Assembly: GCF_025506335.1 (NCBI RefSeq)
Contig: NZ_JANZYO010000001.1
Location: 590,074-654,073, forward strand
Direction: 5' to 3'
DNA length: 64,000 bases
Source of the DNA: Mumia quercus
Lineage (GTDB): Bacteria > Actinomycetota > Actinomycetes > Propionibacteriales > Nocardioidaceae
Shown here: positions 52,953-64,000 of the stretch, one piece after another
How the letters are laid out: the number at the start of each line of letters is the position of its first letter
Position numbering within the stretch: position 1 is the first letter of the stretch
Program-made: the position numbers and the translations under genes
The notes under the pieces: generated by a model
What the model was told of the DNA's origin: nothing
What the model saw: only the letters and a program-made list of their open reading frames with translations
The model's database searches: none

Positions 52953-54155
52953 ATGTCGGACGACGCCGGTGCAGCGCTGGCTGCGTGCGCCGAACAGCTC
53001 GCCGCCCCGGGTGCGGCCGTGACCGTCGCCGCGCGGCACGACGGGTCCCGCGACTACCTCTACGTCCCGAACCGCCGCTCCCCGCGACTCCTCGTCCCTG
53101 CCTCCCCGAACGGCGCGGCGGCCTGGTCGATGATGAGGTTCAGTGCCTCGCTCTCGGCGCGCGAGACGCTGGGCCGCCTCGGTCTGGCGGCTGCGCTCCG
53201 GGTCGGGGCCGGCAGGTTCCTGCCGGACGGGCTGTCGGTGGCCCCGCACCAGGCAGGCGGCCTCGCCGACCACCTGGCCGGGATCCTCGGTGCGGAGTCG
53301 GTCGTCTTCAGCCTGGGGGTCGGCACCGCACGCGCCAACCGCAAGCCGGTCCTCCAGGTCTTCGACACCGACGGACGCTCGCTGGCCTTCGTCAAGCTCG
53401 GCGTCACCGAGGTCTCCCGGGCTGACGTCACCGCGGAGGCGGAGTCGCTGCGCCTCCTGGGGTCGTCGCCGCTGCCGCCGACGTTCGAGGTGCCCCGTCT
53501 TCTGCACCTCGGCGAGTGGCAGGGGATGACCGTCCTCGCCATGACCGCCCTGCGGACGGCCTTCGCGCAGCGCCCGAAGGCCCAGTGGCACGTCCCCCAC
53601 GCCCTGATGGATTCCTTCGGTCGGGCGCTCGGTCCCGGTGACGTCCGCCCTCTGGCGGACATGCCGGTGTGGGCAGGGCTGGCCGCCGATGTCGCGCAGC
53701 TGCCGGCGAGCCAGGTGCAGGCGGTGCTGTCGCGCTCGCTCGAACGCCTCGCGCCGTACGCCGACGACACCCCCTTCGTCGAGGCGACGTGGCACGGCGA
53801 CTGGACCCCGTGGAACATGGCGCGCGCGCACCGCCGGACGCAGCTGTGGGACTTCGAGCGGCTCGAGTCAGGCGTTCCGCTCGGGCTCGACGCACTCCAC
53901 TACGGCGTCAACACCTACACGCGCGCCCACGGCCTGAGCATCCCGCACGTGCGCGCCGGTCTGGTGATGGGCAGGCCGGCCTGCGAGGACCGGCGGTCCC
54001 CGGACGCCGTCCTCGCGGCGACCTACCTCGCCACCATCACGGTGCGCTACCAGAAGTCGGTCCACAGGATCGGCGGCCACCTCGTCTCCGACCGGGCCGA
54101 GCTGATGGCGAACGCCCTCGACGACTGGCTCGACTCGATGGAGGAGTCCCGATGA
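52953..54155 (+). CDS. Kinase-fold protein of unknown function
   Basis: The 400-residue cytoplasmic protein has the aminoglycoside phosphotransferase/kinase pattern. It has a lysine strand (LAFVKLGVTEVSRADVTAEA, about 144-163), the catalytic loop WHGDWTPWNMARAH (about 280-293), and the metal Asp in LWDFERLESG (about 300). The N-terminal 110 residues include DYLYVPNRRSPRLLVPASPN and are not recognised. Family members phosphorylate small molecules or sugars. A role in phosphorylating a glycan intermediate fits the locus but is inference. ATG follows GAAGGAG, and its stop overlaps the sulfotransferase ATG (ATGA). Confidence 0.8.
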   Translation: MSDDAGAALAACAEQLAAPGAAVTVAARHDGSRDYLYVPNRRSPRLLVPASPNGAAAWSMMRFSASLSARETLGRLGLAAALRVGAGRFLPDGLSVAPHQAGGLADHLAGILGAESVVFSLGVGTARANRKPVLQVFDTDGRSLAFVKLGVTEVSRADVTAEAESLRLLGSSPLPPTFEVPRLLHLGEWQGMTVLAMTALRTAFAQRPKAQWHVPHALMDSFGRALGPGDVRPLADMPVWAGLAADVAQLPASQVQAVLSRSLERLAPYADDTPFVEATWHGDWTPWNMARAHRRTQLWDFERLESGVPLGLDALHYGVNTYTRAHGLSIPHVRAGLVMGRPACEDRRSPDAVLAATYLATITVRYQKSVHRIGGHLVSDRAELMANALDDWLDSMEESR

Positions 54156-55060
54156 AGACGTCACGTCAGCTGGTGCGCCGGGTCCGTGACGCGATGCCGG
54201 CGTCGCTCGGTCGGTGGGTACGCCGGGCCGCCACGTTCTGGGGCACCGCGACCTCGCGCTGGCGGATGGAGCCCGACTTCATCATCGTGGGCGCACAGCG
54301 GTGCGGGACCACGACGCTCTACCGGGTGCTGTCGGAGCACCCCGACGTCGTGCGTCCCACGCTCTCCAAGGGCATCGGCTACTTCGACCTGCACTACGCA
54401 CGTGGACGTCGCTGGTACCGCGGTCACTTCCCTGTCAGGTTCCTCGCCGACCGTCGCGCGCGTCACGGACGGGCGTTCACCTTCGAGAGCAGCGGCTACT
54501 ACCTCTTCCACCCGCTGGCGGCAGAGCGGATCGCGGCCGATCTGCCCCGGACCCGGCTGGTCGTGCTGGTCCGTGACCCGGTCGAGCGGGCGTACTCGGC
54601 GCACCGGCACGAGCTGGCCCGGGGGTTCGAGACCGAGCCGTTCGAGGAGGCGCTGAAGCTCGAGGACGAGCGCCTCGCCGGCGAGGAGCAGCGTCTGGTC
54701 GAAGACCCGTCGTACCAGAGTTTCGAGCACCGCCACCACGGCTACCTGGCGCGGGGGCGCTACGCGCCGCAGATCCGTCGCCTCCAGGAGGCGGTCGGCG
54801 ACGACCGCGTGTACGTGATGGACGCCGACCGGTTCTTCGACACCCCGCAGGAGGAGTTCGCGCGCCTCTGCGCCTGGCTCGGGATGCCGGCGTGGACGCC
54901 GGACGCGGTCGAGCAGTGGAACGCCCGCCAGCGTGACCCCATGCCCGCCGAGCTGCGGCGCAGTCTCGAAGCCGAGTTCGCCGACCTCGACGACGAGCTG
55001 TCTCAGATGCTCGGCAGGCCGGTCAGCTGGCGCGATCGCTCAGGTCGCGCGGAGCACTGA
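54152..55060 (+). CDS. Sulfotransferase domain protein
   Basis: The 302-residue PAPS-dependent sulfotransferase has a clear 5'-phosphosulfate loop DFIIVGAQRCGTTTLYRVLS (about 42-61) and 3'-phosphate motif RLVVLVRDPVERAYSAHRHE (about 136-155). HGYLARGRYAPQIRRL and the C-terminal LGMPAWTPDAVEQWNARQR match Sulfotransfer_1-type enzymes acting on carbohydrates. It is not closely related to the three paralogues at 10.5-14 kb. ATG overlaps the kinase-fold gene stop. Its last 38 bp overlap the 3' end of the convergent CDP-glycerol transferase gene. Confidence 0.9.
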   Translation: MKTSRQLVRRVRDAMPASLGRWVRRAATFWGTATSRWRMEPDFIIVGAQRCGTTTLYRVLSEHPDVVRPTLSKGIGYFDLHYARGRRWYRGHFPVRFLADRRARHGRAFTFESSGYYLFHPLAAERIAADLPRTRLVVLVRDPVERAYSAHRHELARGFETEPFEEALKLEDERLAGEEQRLVEDPSYQSFEHRHHGYLARGRYAPQIRRLQEAVGDDRVYVMDADRFFDTPQEEFARLCAWLGMPAWTPDAVEQWNARQRDPMPAELRRSLEAEFADLDDELSQMLGRPVSWRDRSGRAEH

Positions 55061-56132
55061 GGACGCCTCGCGCGACGAGCGCGTCGATGACCCGCTCGCT
55101 CGCCCGGCCGTCCTCGTGCGGGCAGAACGTCGCGACGAACGTCGCGTACCGGTCGCGCGAGGTGCGCGCGACCTCGGCGGGTTCTTCGAGGAAGGCGACC
55201 AGCGCGGCGGCCGTACGCGCGACCGGCCCCGGGGCCCACGTCTCGTAGTCGAAGTAGAACGGCCGCAACGACCCGCGGTAGTGGTCGAGGTCAGGGGAGT
55301 ACAGCACGATCGGTTTGCCCGTCACGGCGAAGTCGAAGATCGCGGACGAGTAGTCGGAGACGAGGAGGTCGGCGGCGAGGAACAGCTCGGCGATCTCCGG
55401 GTACGCGCTGACCTCGAGCACGCGCGGGTGGGCGCTGCCCGCCGGGGCGTGCACGTTCTTGTGGAGCCGGTTGAGGACCACCGAGCCGGGCGGAAGCACG
55501 TCGAGCGCGCGGGCGTACGGGAAGTCAACCGGATGGACGAACTGTCCGTCGGCGTTCTTCGCGTCGTCGCGCCACGTGGGTGCGTACAGCACCGCCGTCG
55601 CGTCCTCCGGGATGCCGAGGCTCGCCCGCACCCGGGCCCGTGTCGTCCCGTCGTCGTCGACGAGCATGTCGTTGCGCGGGTAGCCGGTCTCCAGGACCTC
55701 GCCGTCGAAGCCGAAGGCGCCGCGGAAGATCCGTGTGCAGGTCGGACTCGGCGACAGCAGGATGTCCCACTTGGCGACGTCGCGCAGCATGCGCTCGCGG
55801 TGCGCCTGCGCGCCCGCGTACGCGGAGTCCCGCTCGTCGAGCCCGATGACCTTGAGCGGGGTCCCGTGCCAGGTCTGGACGTACGTCACACCCGGGCCCT
55901 TGACCAGGTGCTTGCTGATGATGTCGTTGGACACCACGAGGTCGGAGGAGAGCAGCCTCGCGAAGTACGCGGGGGAGTGGCGCCGCACGACCGGGGCCGG
56001 CGGACGGTCGGCCACGCCGTCGTGGACCCACCGCTGGCGCACCGACGGGAACCGCCGGGCGAGCTCCAGGGAGAGGGCGCGCGGGCTGTCCGCGTACCGC
56101 CCCCGCCACGCCTCGAAGAGCACATCGGTCAT
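55023..56132 (-). CDS. CDP-glycerol glycerophosphotransferase family protein
   Basis: The 369-residue TagB/TagF-type enzyme moves glycerol-phosphate from CDP-glycerol to a lipid-linked glycan. The motifs are YVQTWHGTPLKVIGLDE (His catalytic), LETGYPRNDMLV, AVLYAPTWRDD and LLVSDYSSAIFDFAVTGKP. It has only the catalytic domain, as in short TagB-like members. ATG at 56132 follows GGAGGTGG and overlaps the flippase stop (ATGA). CDP-glycerol synthesis (TagD) is not in the window. It suggests glycerol-phosphate decoration or a teichoic-acid-like polymer. Confidence 0.93.
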   Translation of the reverse strand: MTDVLFEAWRGRYADSPRALSLELARRFPSVRQRWVHDGVADRPPAPVVRRHSPAYFARLLSSDLVVSNDIISKHLVKGPGVTYVQTWHGTPLKVIGLDERDSAYAGAQAHRERMLRDVAKWDILLSPSPTCTRIFRGAFGFDGEVLETGYPRNDMLVDDDGTTRARVRASLGIPEDATAVLYAPTWRDDAKNADGQFVHPVDFPYARALDVLPPGSVVLNRLHKNVHAPAGSAHPRVLEVSAYPEIAELFLAADLLVSDYSSAIFDFAVTGKPIVLYSPDLDHYRGSLRPFYFDYETWAPGPVARTAAALVAFLEEPAEVARTSRDRYATFVATFCPHEDGRASERVIDALVARGVLSAPRDLSDRAS

Positions 56133-57676
56133 CGAGAGGCCACCTCCGACGGCGTGGGGGACGGGCGTCGCGCACGCAGCGCGCGGAACGTGCTCAGCAT
56201 CAAGGGCTTCCGGAAGAACCACAGCCCGGCGAGGTACGCCAGCCCGCCGGCGACCGCGACGGCGCACAGCGCGAACAGACCCGCATCGGTCGTGAGGGAG
56301 AGGACCGCGACGGGAGCGGCGAAGCAGACGGCGTTGAGGCTCGCCACGATCAGGGTCGGGACGCAGAACGGGTTGATGCCCCACATCCGGTGCACCTGGA
56401 CGAAGGCCAGCGTGCAGCGGGTGACGATCGCGACCGTCCACGCGACCGCCGCGCCGGCGATGCCCATCCTCGGGATGAGCACGAAGCAGAGCACGAGGTC
56501 GAGCGCCAGCGCGACGAGCGAGTTGAACAGGCTCGTCGTGCTCCGTCCCGACATCAGCAGCAGGGTGTCGACCGGTCCGGAGAAGACCGCGAAGAGCATC
56601 GCCCCCACCATGAAGAGCACCACGGTGCGGCCGTCGTCGGCGTAGCCCGAGCCGAAGAGGGACAGGTAGACGTGCGGCGCGAAGCCGACGACCAGGTAGA
56701 GCGGCCACGCCATCGCCATGCTCCACGCGGTGGAGATGCGGAAGACCGTGCCGAGCGCCGCGTGCTCCCCTCGCGCGATCAGGTCGGTGAAGCGTGGCTG
56801 GACGGCCTGCTGCACCGCCTGCGTGCCGAACTGGCCGATCATCATGAACCGGGTCGCGGCGGTGTAGACGGCGGCCGAGGCCGGCCCGAGGAGCGCGGCG
56901 ATGATGATGATGTCGGCGCGCTGGATGACCATCTGGGACACCTGCGCCACGCTGCGGGGCCAGGTGAACGACCAGAACTGACCGACGATCTCCTGCCGAG
57001 GCGCAGGCGGCTCGGAGTCGGTGTACGACGCCTCGCGCCGCCGGTAGAAGCGTCGGAGCGTCACGATCGCGACCACGCCCGCCAGGACGTACGCCAGCGC
57101 CCAGCCGACGGTCAGGGCCAGGATGCCCAGGCCGAGGAGGCCCGTGACCAGCGCCGCGAGCGGCTGCACCGCCGAGCGGAAGATCTTGTCGATGAACACC
57201 GTCCATCGCATCTGGCCGAAGCCGCGGGTCGTCGCCAGGCACAGGCTCCCCACGACGGCGAAGGGGAGCGTGACCCCCAGCACCGCGACGATCGCCGCGC
57301 CGTCGTCGCCGAGCCCGGCGAGGTCGGCGATCGGGCGCGCCCCGGCCACCATCGCGAGACCGACGACGACGCTCACCACCACGACCGGTACGAACGCCGC
57401 GCGCAGGACCACGCGTACGTCGGCGAACCGGCGGGTGGCCTCGAAGCGCAGCAGGAATCGTCCGAGCCCGGCCTCGGTGCCCATGGCCGTCACCGCGCTG
57501 GCGACGACGAAGATCGATGTCGCCGAGAAGAAGACGCCCGCGACGTGCTTGCTGTACGTGTTGGTGATGACCGCGACCAGGAGGAACCCGCTGAGGGCGG
57601 AGACGGCCGCCCCGACCATCCCGATCGCTCCGCCGCGGGCGACACCACGCAGCGAGCGGGCTTCGTGATCGGTCAT
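56129..57676 (-). CDS. Wzx-type polysaccharide flippase
   Basis: The 515-residue MATE/MOP-superfamily protein has about 14 hydrophobic helices. The N-terminal signature RGVARGGAIGMVGAAVSALS leads to the first pair of helices. A central RRADIIIIAALLGPASAAVY-like helix (beginning with QRADIII) and LFGSGYADDGRTV are typical of lipid-linked oligosaccharide exporters. It would move repeat units across the membrane for the Wzy-like polymerase at 44090. It overlaps both neighbours as ATGA, so three genes (57673-59385, this one and 55023-56132) form a coupled operon. Confidence 0.92.
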   Translation of the reverse strand: MTDHEARSLRGVARGGAIGMVGAAVSALSGFLLVAVITNTYSKHVAGVFFSATSIFVVASAVTAMGTEAGLGRFLLRFEATRRFADVRVVLRAAFVPVVVVSVVVGLAMVAGARPIADLAGLGDDGAAIVAVLGVTLPFAVVGSLCLATTRGFGQMRWTVFIDKIFRSAVQPLAALVTGLLGLGILALTVGWALAYVLAGVVAIVTLRRFYRRREASYTDSEPPAPRQEIVGQFWSFTWPRSVAQVSQMVIQRADIIIIAALLGPASAAVYTAATRFMMIGQFGTQAVQQAVQPRFTDLIARGEHAALGTVFRISTAWSMAMAWPLYLVVGFAPHVYLSLFGSGYADDGRTVVLFMVGAMLFAVFSGPVDTLLLMSGRSTTSLFNSLVALALDLVLCFVLIPRMGIAGAAVAWTVAIVTRCTLAFVQVHRMWGINPFCVPTLIVASLNAVCFAAPVAVLSLTTDAGLFALCAVAVAGGLAYLAGLWFFRKPLMLSTFRALRARRPSPTPSEVASR

Positions 57677-59385
57677 ACGCCTTCGCCGAACCCCGAGACG
57701 GGAACGCGCCGCGCACCTCCCCGCAAGACGATGCGGTAGCGGGACTGGCTCGCGCTCGGCTCGGTCCGGGCGACCGGGGTGTCACGGTCCGCAGGGCCGG
57801 CCGTGTCCTCGTCGTCCGTGTCGGTGGCGAGGCCGCTCGACGGACCCGACGGGTCCTTCGGCGACGGCCTGCGCAACCGCCGGCGCCGGTGCGCAGTCTT
57901 GGCGGGCCGGAGGTAGACGCAGCCGACGAGCCGGGACGTCGCCTGCGGGACGACGTCGGGGATCGTGGTGAGGTCGCGGTGCGTCGTCGTGGCCTCGACG
58001 ACCTCGATGACGACGTCGTCCGCGAGCGCGACCAGCGCGCGGGTCCGGGGGTCGGTGAGGGTCGATGCCGCGAGGATCACCACCTCGAAGCGTCCCCTCA
58101 GCTCGTCGACGAACGCCTCCATCTGCGGGGCCACGAACAGGTCGTCGACCTCCATCGCGTCGTCGCCGCGCGGGACGACGTCGAGGTGCGGGGCGACCCG
58201 CGCGAGCGCGTCGTCGACCGAGGCCGATCCCCACAGCACGTCGTTCATGCCGACCGTCGCGTCCGGGAGGATCGTGGAAGGGCCGTTGGGCTGCCCGGTG
58301 GCGTCGACGACCACGGTCGAGACGTTCGACGCGGCGATGGACATCCCGATCGCGAGCGCAGAGGCGGCGGCCCCCTCCGAGTCGGAGGCGGCCGCGATCG
58401 CGAGGACGAACGGACGCTTGCGGTCGCCCGTCAGCAGCGCCACCCGGATGCGGCGCAGCTCGCCGGTCACCGCCGCGACTCCCTGAGCCGGGTGCTCCAG
58501 CCGGTCGGCGACCAAGGTGAGGTTCTCGGCGTCGAGCGACCCGAGGACCTCGAGATCGAGCGCCTCGACCTCGTCCACGTGGTGGATCCTGTTGTCGGCC
58601 CGCGCCCGTACCAGCGCGATGACCACGGCCACCACGAGGCCCGCCATGGCGCCCACCACCGCCATCAGCACCGTGGGGCTGAACGGCCCCGTCCCCGGGA
58701 CCGACGCAGGGGTCACGACCTGGCCGGCGTCGAGCGACCCGGTCGCCAGCTCTGCCGACCGGGCGCGGAGCTGGTTGATCTGGGTGGAGACGGCTTCGAC
58801 CTTCTCGGTGAGCAGCCGGGAGTTGGCCGTGCCGGCCGGAGTGCGTGACAGCTGCCGCGTCAGCACGCGCAGCTCTTCGTTGCGGCTGGTGATCTGGTCG
58901 TCGATCCGTGCGGTCTGGGTCGCGACGAGCGCGTCGGCGCGCGACTGCCGGTACGCGAGGTAGACGTCGGCGAAGCTCTGCGCGCGGACGACGGCGTCCT
59001 CGGCCCGCGGCGCCTCGTACGTGAGGTCGAGGATCTGCGTATTGGGCGGGACGGTCACCTTGAGTCCCTTGAGGAGGTCCGCAGGGGCGCCGGTGTAGTC
59101 GATGTCCTGCGCGACGAGCCGGGCGACCGCGTCGGACCGGAGCAGGTGGGCCTCGGTCTCGAGGTTGACGAGGTCGTCGCCGCGTCCCTCGGGGTTGAAC
59201 GGGTTGCCGACCAGGGGGTCGATCAGGACGGTCGCGCCCGCCGTGTGCGTCTGCGACTGCTGCGCACCGTAGAAGCCGCCGAGCACGGCACCGGCCAGGA
59301 CGATGAGGATCGCCAACGGGACTCCGCGTCGGAGCGAAGCCTTCAGCGATGCGAGCCTTGGCCCATTGCCGAGTTCCTGGGGCAC
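57673..59385 (-). CDS. Wzz-domain protein with degenerate BY-kinase-like ATPase domain
   Basis: The 570-residue protein has a Wzz domain with helices at about 21-41 and 239-259 flanking an extracytoplasmic part with a coiled coil (about 155-215). A cytoplasmic CpsD-like domain (about 265-495) follows, then a basic Pro/Ser-rich tail. The expected Walker A lysine is missing: the loop reads IAAASDSEGAAASALA (about 330-345). The Walker B Asp is replaced in FEVVILAAS. The tail has no tyrosine cluster. It therefore probably regulates chain length or assembly without kinase activity. GTG at 59385 follows AGGAGG, with a -10 TAGCAT at 59423-59418. Confidence 0.88.
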   Translation of the reverse strand: MPQELGNGPRLASLKASLRRGVPLAILIVLAGAVLGGFYGAQQSQTHTAGATVLIDPLVGNPFNPEGRGDDLVNLETEAHLLRSDAVARLVAQDIDYTGAPADLLKGLKVTVPPNTQILDLTYEAPRAEDAVVRAQSFADVYLAYRQSRADALVATQTARIDDQITSRNEELRVLTRQLSRTPAGTANSRLLTEKVEAVSTQINQLRARSAELATGSLDAGQVVTPASVPGTGPFSPTVLMAVVGAMAGLVVAVVIALVRARADNRIHHVDEVEALDLEVLGSLDAENLTLVADRLEHPAQGVAAVTGELRRIRVALLTGDRKRPFVLAIAAASDSEGAAASALAIGMSIAASNVSTVVVDATGQPNGPSTILPDATVGMNDVLWGSASVDDALARVAPHLDVVPRGDDAMEVDDLFVAPQMEAFVDELRGRFEVVILAASTLTDPRTRALVALADDVVIEVVEATTTHRDLTTIPDVVPQATSRLVGCVYLRPAKTAHRRRRLRRPSPKDPSGPSSGLATDTDDEDTAGPADRDTPVARTEPSASQSRYRIVLRGGARRVPVSGFGEGV

Positions 59386-59472
59386 GGGATCATCCTCCTG
59401 GCGGGGGGAACCGCCTCATGCTACAGCCAGCCCACACCCGTCGGCGGGAGTTCTGGACATACCGGTCGGATG

Positions 59473-63210
<3,738 letters not shown>

Positions 63211-63226
63211 TCAGCCCCTGCCCACG

Positions 63227-63232
63227 TACGCT
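63227..63232 (+). promoter_or_regulatory. -10 box of the LCP gene
   Basis: TACGCT ends 9 nt before the ATG at 63242, predicting a leader of only a few bases. Confidence 0.4.
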
Positions 63233-63241
63233 GAGACCGCC

Positions 63242-64000
63242 ATGGATACCCGGACGACCGAAGCCCCGCCCGAGGGGTCCGACACCGAACGCCGCAAGCC
63301 CCGGACCCTTCGCCGGGTCCTGATCGGCCTCGGCGTCTGCTTCGTCGTGCTCGGGCTCGTGCTCGTCGCGGGTGCCTGGTACCTGCAGGACCGGCTCGTC
63401 GGGCAGGTCGACCGCGTCGACGACGCCTTCGCAGGTCTGGAGAGCCGCCCGGCCCCCTCCAAAGGCGAGGGCGTCAACATCCTGCTGATGGGCACCGACC
63501 GCCGCTCGGAGGAGCCCACCACCGGCGACGACGCCGCTGCGCCGAGCTGGCTGCCCGGCCAGCAGCGCACGGACTCGCTCATGCTGCTGCACATCGACAG
63601 CGACCGTGAGCACGCGACGCTGGTCTCGATCCCGCGCGACTCCTGGGTGACGGTGCCGGGCTACGGCCAGAACAAGATCAACGCGGCGTTCTCGTTCGCC
63701 GGTCCGTCGCTGGCGGTGGAGACCGTCGAGCAGCTGACCGACCTCCGCGTCGACCACCTGGCGATCATCGACTGGGACGGCTTCGAGGCGTTGACCGACG
63801 AGCTCGGCGGGGTCACCATCACGGTGCCCGAGACGGTCCGTGACTCCGCTCGTGGCAAGACCTGGGAGGCGGGCGAGCACCAGATGGACGGTGAGGAGGC
63901 CCTGCTGTACGTGCGGCAGCGCTACGGTCTCGCCGGCGGTGACTTCGACCGGATCAAGCGCCAGCAGAACTTCCTCCGGGCCCTCATGCGCCAGACCCTC
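63242..64000 (+). CDS. LytR-CpsA-Psr (LCP) family ligase, 3'-truncated
   Basis: The frame is open to the window end, giving 253 residues without a stop. A cytoplasmic N-terminus rich in charged residues (1-28) is followed by one transmembrane helix (about 28-48) and the LCP domain from about 78. GVNILLMGTDRRSEE, QQRTDSLMLLHIDSD, VSIPRDSWVTVPGYGQNKIN and LLYVRQRYGLAGGDFDRIKR hold the conserved Asp and Arg residues that bind the polyprenyl pyrophosphate. LCP enzymes attach polyprenyl-linked glycopolymers to peptidoglycan, and so would finish the pathway encoded upstream. The start is the ATG at 63242. Confidence 0.92.
   Translation, partial: MDTRTTEAPPEGSDTERRKPRTLRRVLIGLGVCFVVLGLVLVAGAWYLQDRLVGQVDRVDDAFAGLESRPAPSKGEGVNILLMGTDRRSEEPTTGDDAAAPSWLPGQQRTDSLMLLHIDSDREHATLVSIPRDSWVTVPGYGQNKINAAFSFAGPSLAVETVEQLTDLRVDHLAIIDWDGFEALTDELGGVTITVPETVRDSARGKTWEAGEHQMDGEEALLYVRQRYGLAGGDFDRIKRQQNFLRALMRQTL

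Noticed and set aside
56133-57785. Upstream extension of the CDP-glycerol transferase frame giving a 920-residue fusion
   Set aside because: The extension lies in another frame of the flippase gene and is Arg-rich nonsense. The ATG at 56132 has a strong ribosome-binding site.

Overview
The window is a 64 kb piece of a high-GC actinobacterial chromosome. The evidence is the strong G/C bias at third codon positions, frequent GTG starts, many GTGA/ATGA stop-start overlaps, many TANNNT -10 boxes placed 6-7 nt before a start codon (leaderless genes), and a gene order familiar from actinobacteria: pmt/rsmI - metG - tatD - rpf - rsmA - ispE - ABC-F, then glmU - prs - rplY - pth. A Nocardioides-like member of the Propionibacteriales is my best guess, but that is inference. 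I see no insertion sequence, prophage or CRISPR array.

Layout. 0-9.6 kb: the 3' end of a two-helix membrane protein gene, tRNA-Ala(CGC), an ECF sigma factor with a DUF4349 membrane partner, a VOC/TetR divergent pair, an aldo/keto reductase, an ECF42-type sigma factor with its DGPF/YCII partner and a consensus-matching promoter, a secreted Ig-like repeat protein, and protein O-mannosyltransferase. 9.6-21.8 kb: core genes rsmI, metG, tatD, rpf, rsmA, ispE and an ABC-F ATPase, interrupted between rsmI and metG by three tandem sulfotransferase-like paralogues. 21.8-29.2 kb: accessory genes (MMPL transporter, MarR, an HTH/Clp-N/trans-aconitate methyltransferase operon behind twin operators, TetR, a secreted cutinase/PET-hydrolase-like enzyme, a small membrane protein, a fatty-acid desaturase). 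29.3-33.4 kb: tRNA-Gln(TTG), glmU, prs, rplY, pth.

33.5-62.3 kb is a surface glycopolymer locus. It holds a polyprenyl-phosphate sugar transferase, a WecG/TagA glycosyltransferase, a Wzy polymerase fused to a Wzz-like domain, a GT2 glycosyltransferase, a nitroreductase-like protein paired with a polysaccharide pyruvyl transferase, two secreted glycoside-hydrolase-like paralogues, a kinase-fold protein, a sulfotransferase, a CDP-glycerol glycerophosphotransferase, a Wzx flippase and a Wzz protein with a degenerate kinase-like ATPase domain. Three very large secreted paralogues (propeller-like repeats, PKD domains and a shared C-terminal module) lie within and at the edge of it. A CysQ-like phosphatase and an LCP (LytR-CpsA-Psr) ligase, cut by the window end, follow.

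Working model (inference): the locus makes, exports, polymerises and modifies (pyruvate, glycerol-phosphate, perhaps sulfate) a cell-surface polymer. LCP attaches it to the wall, and the propeller/PKD proteins bind or organise it. PMT at 8-9.6 kb could O-mannosylate the Ser/Thr-rich secreted proteins.
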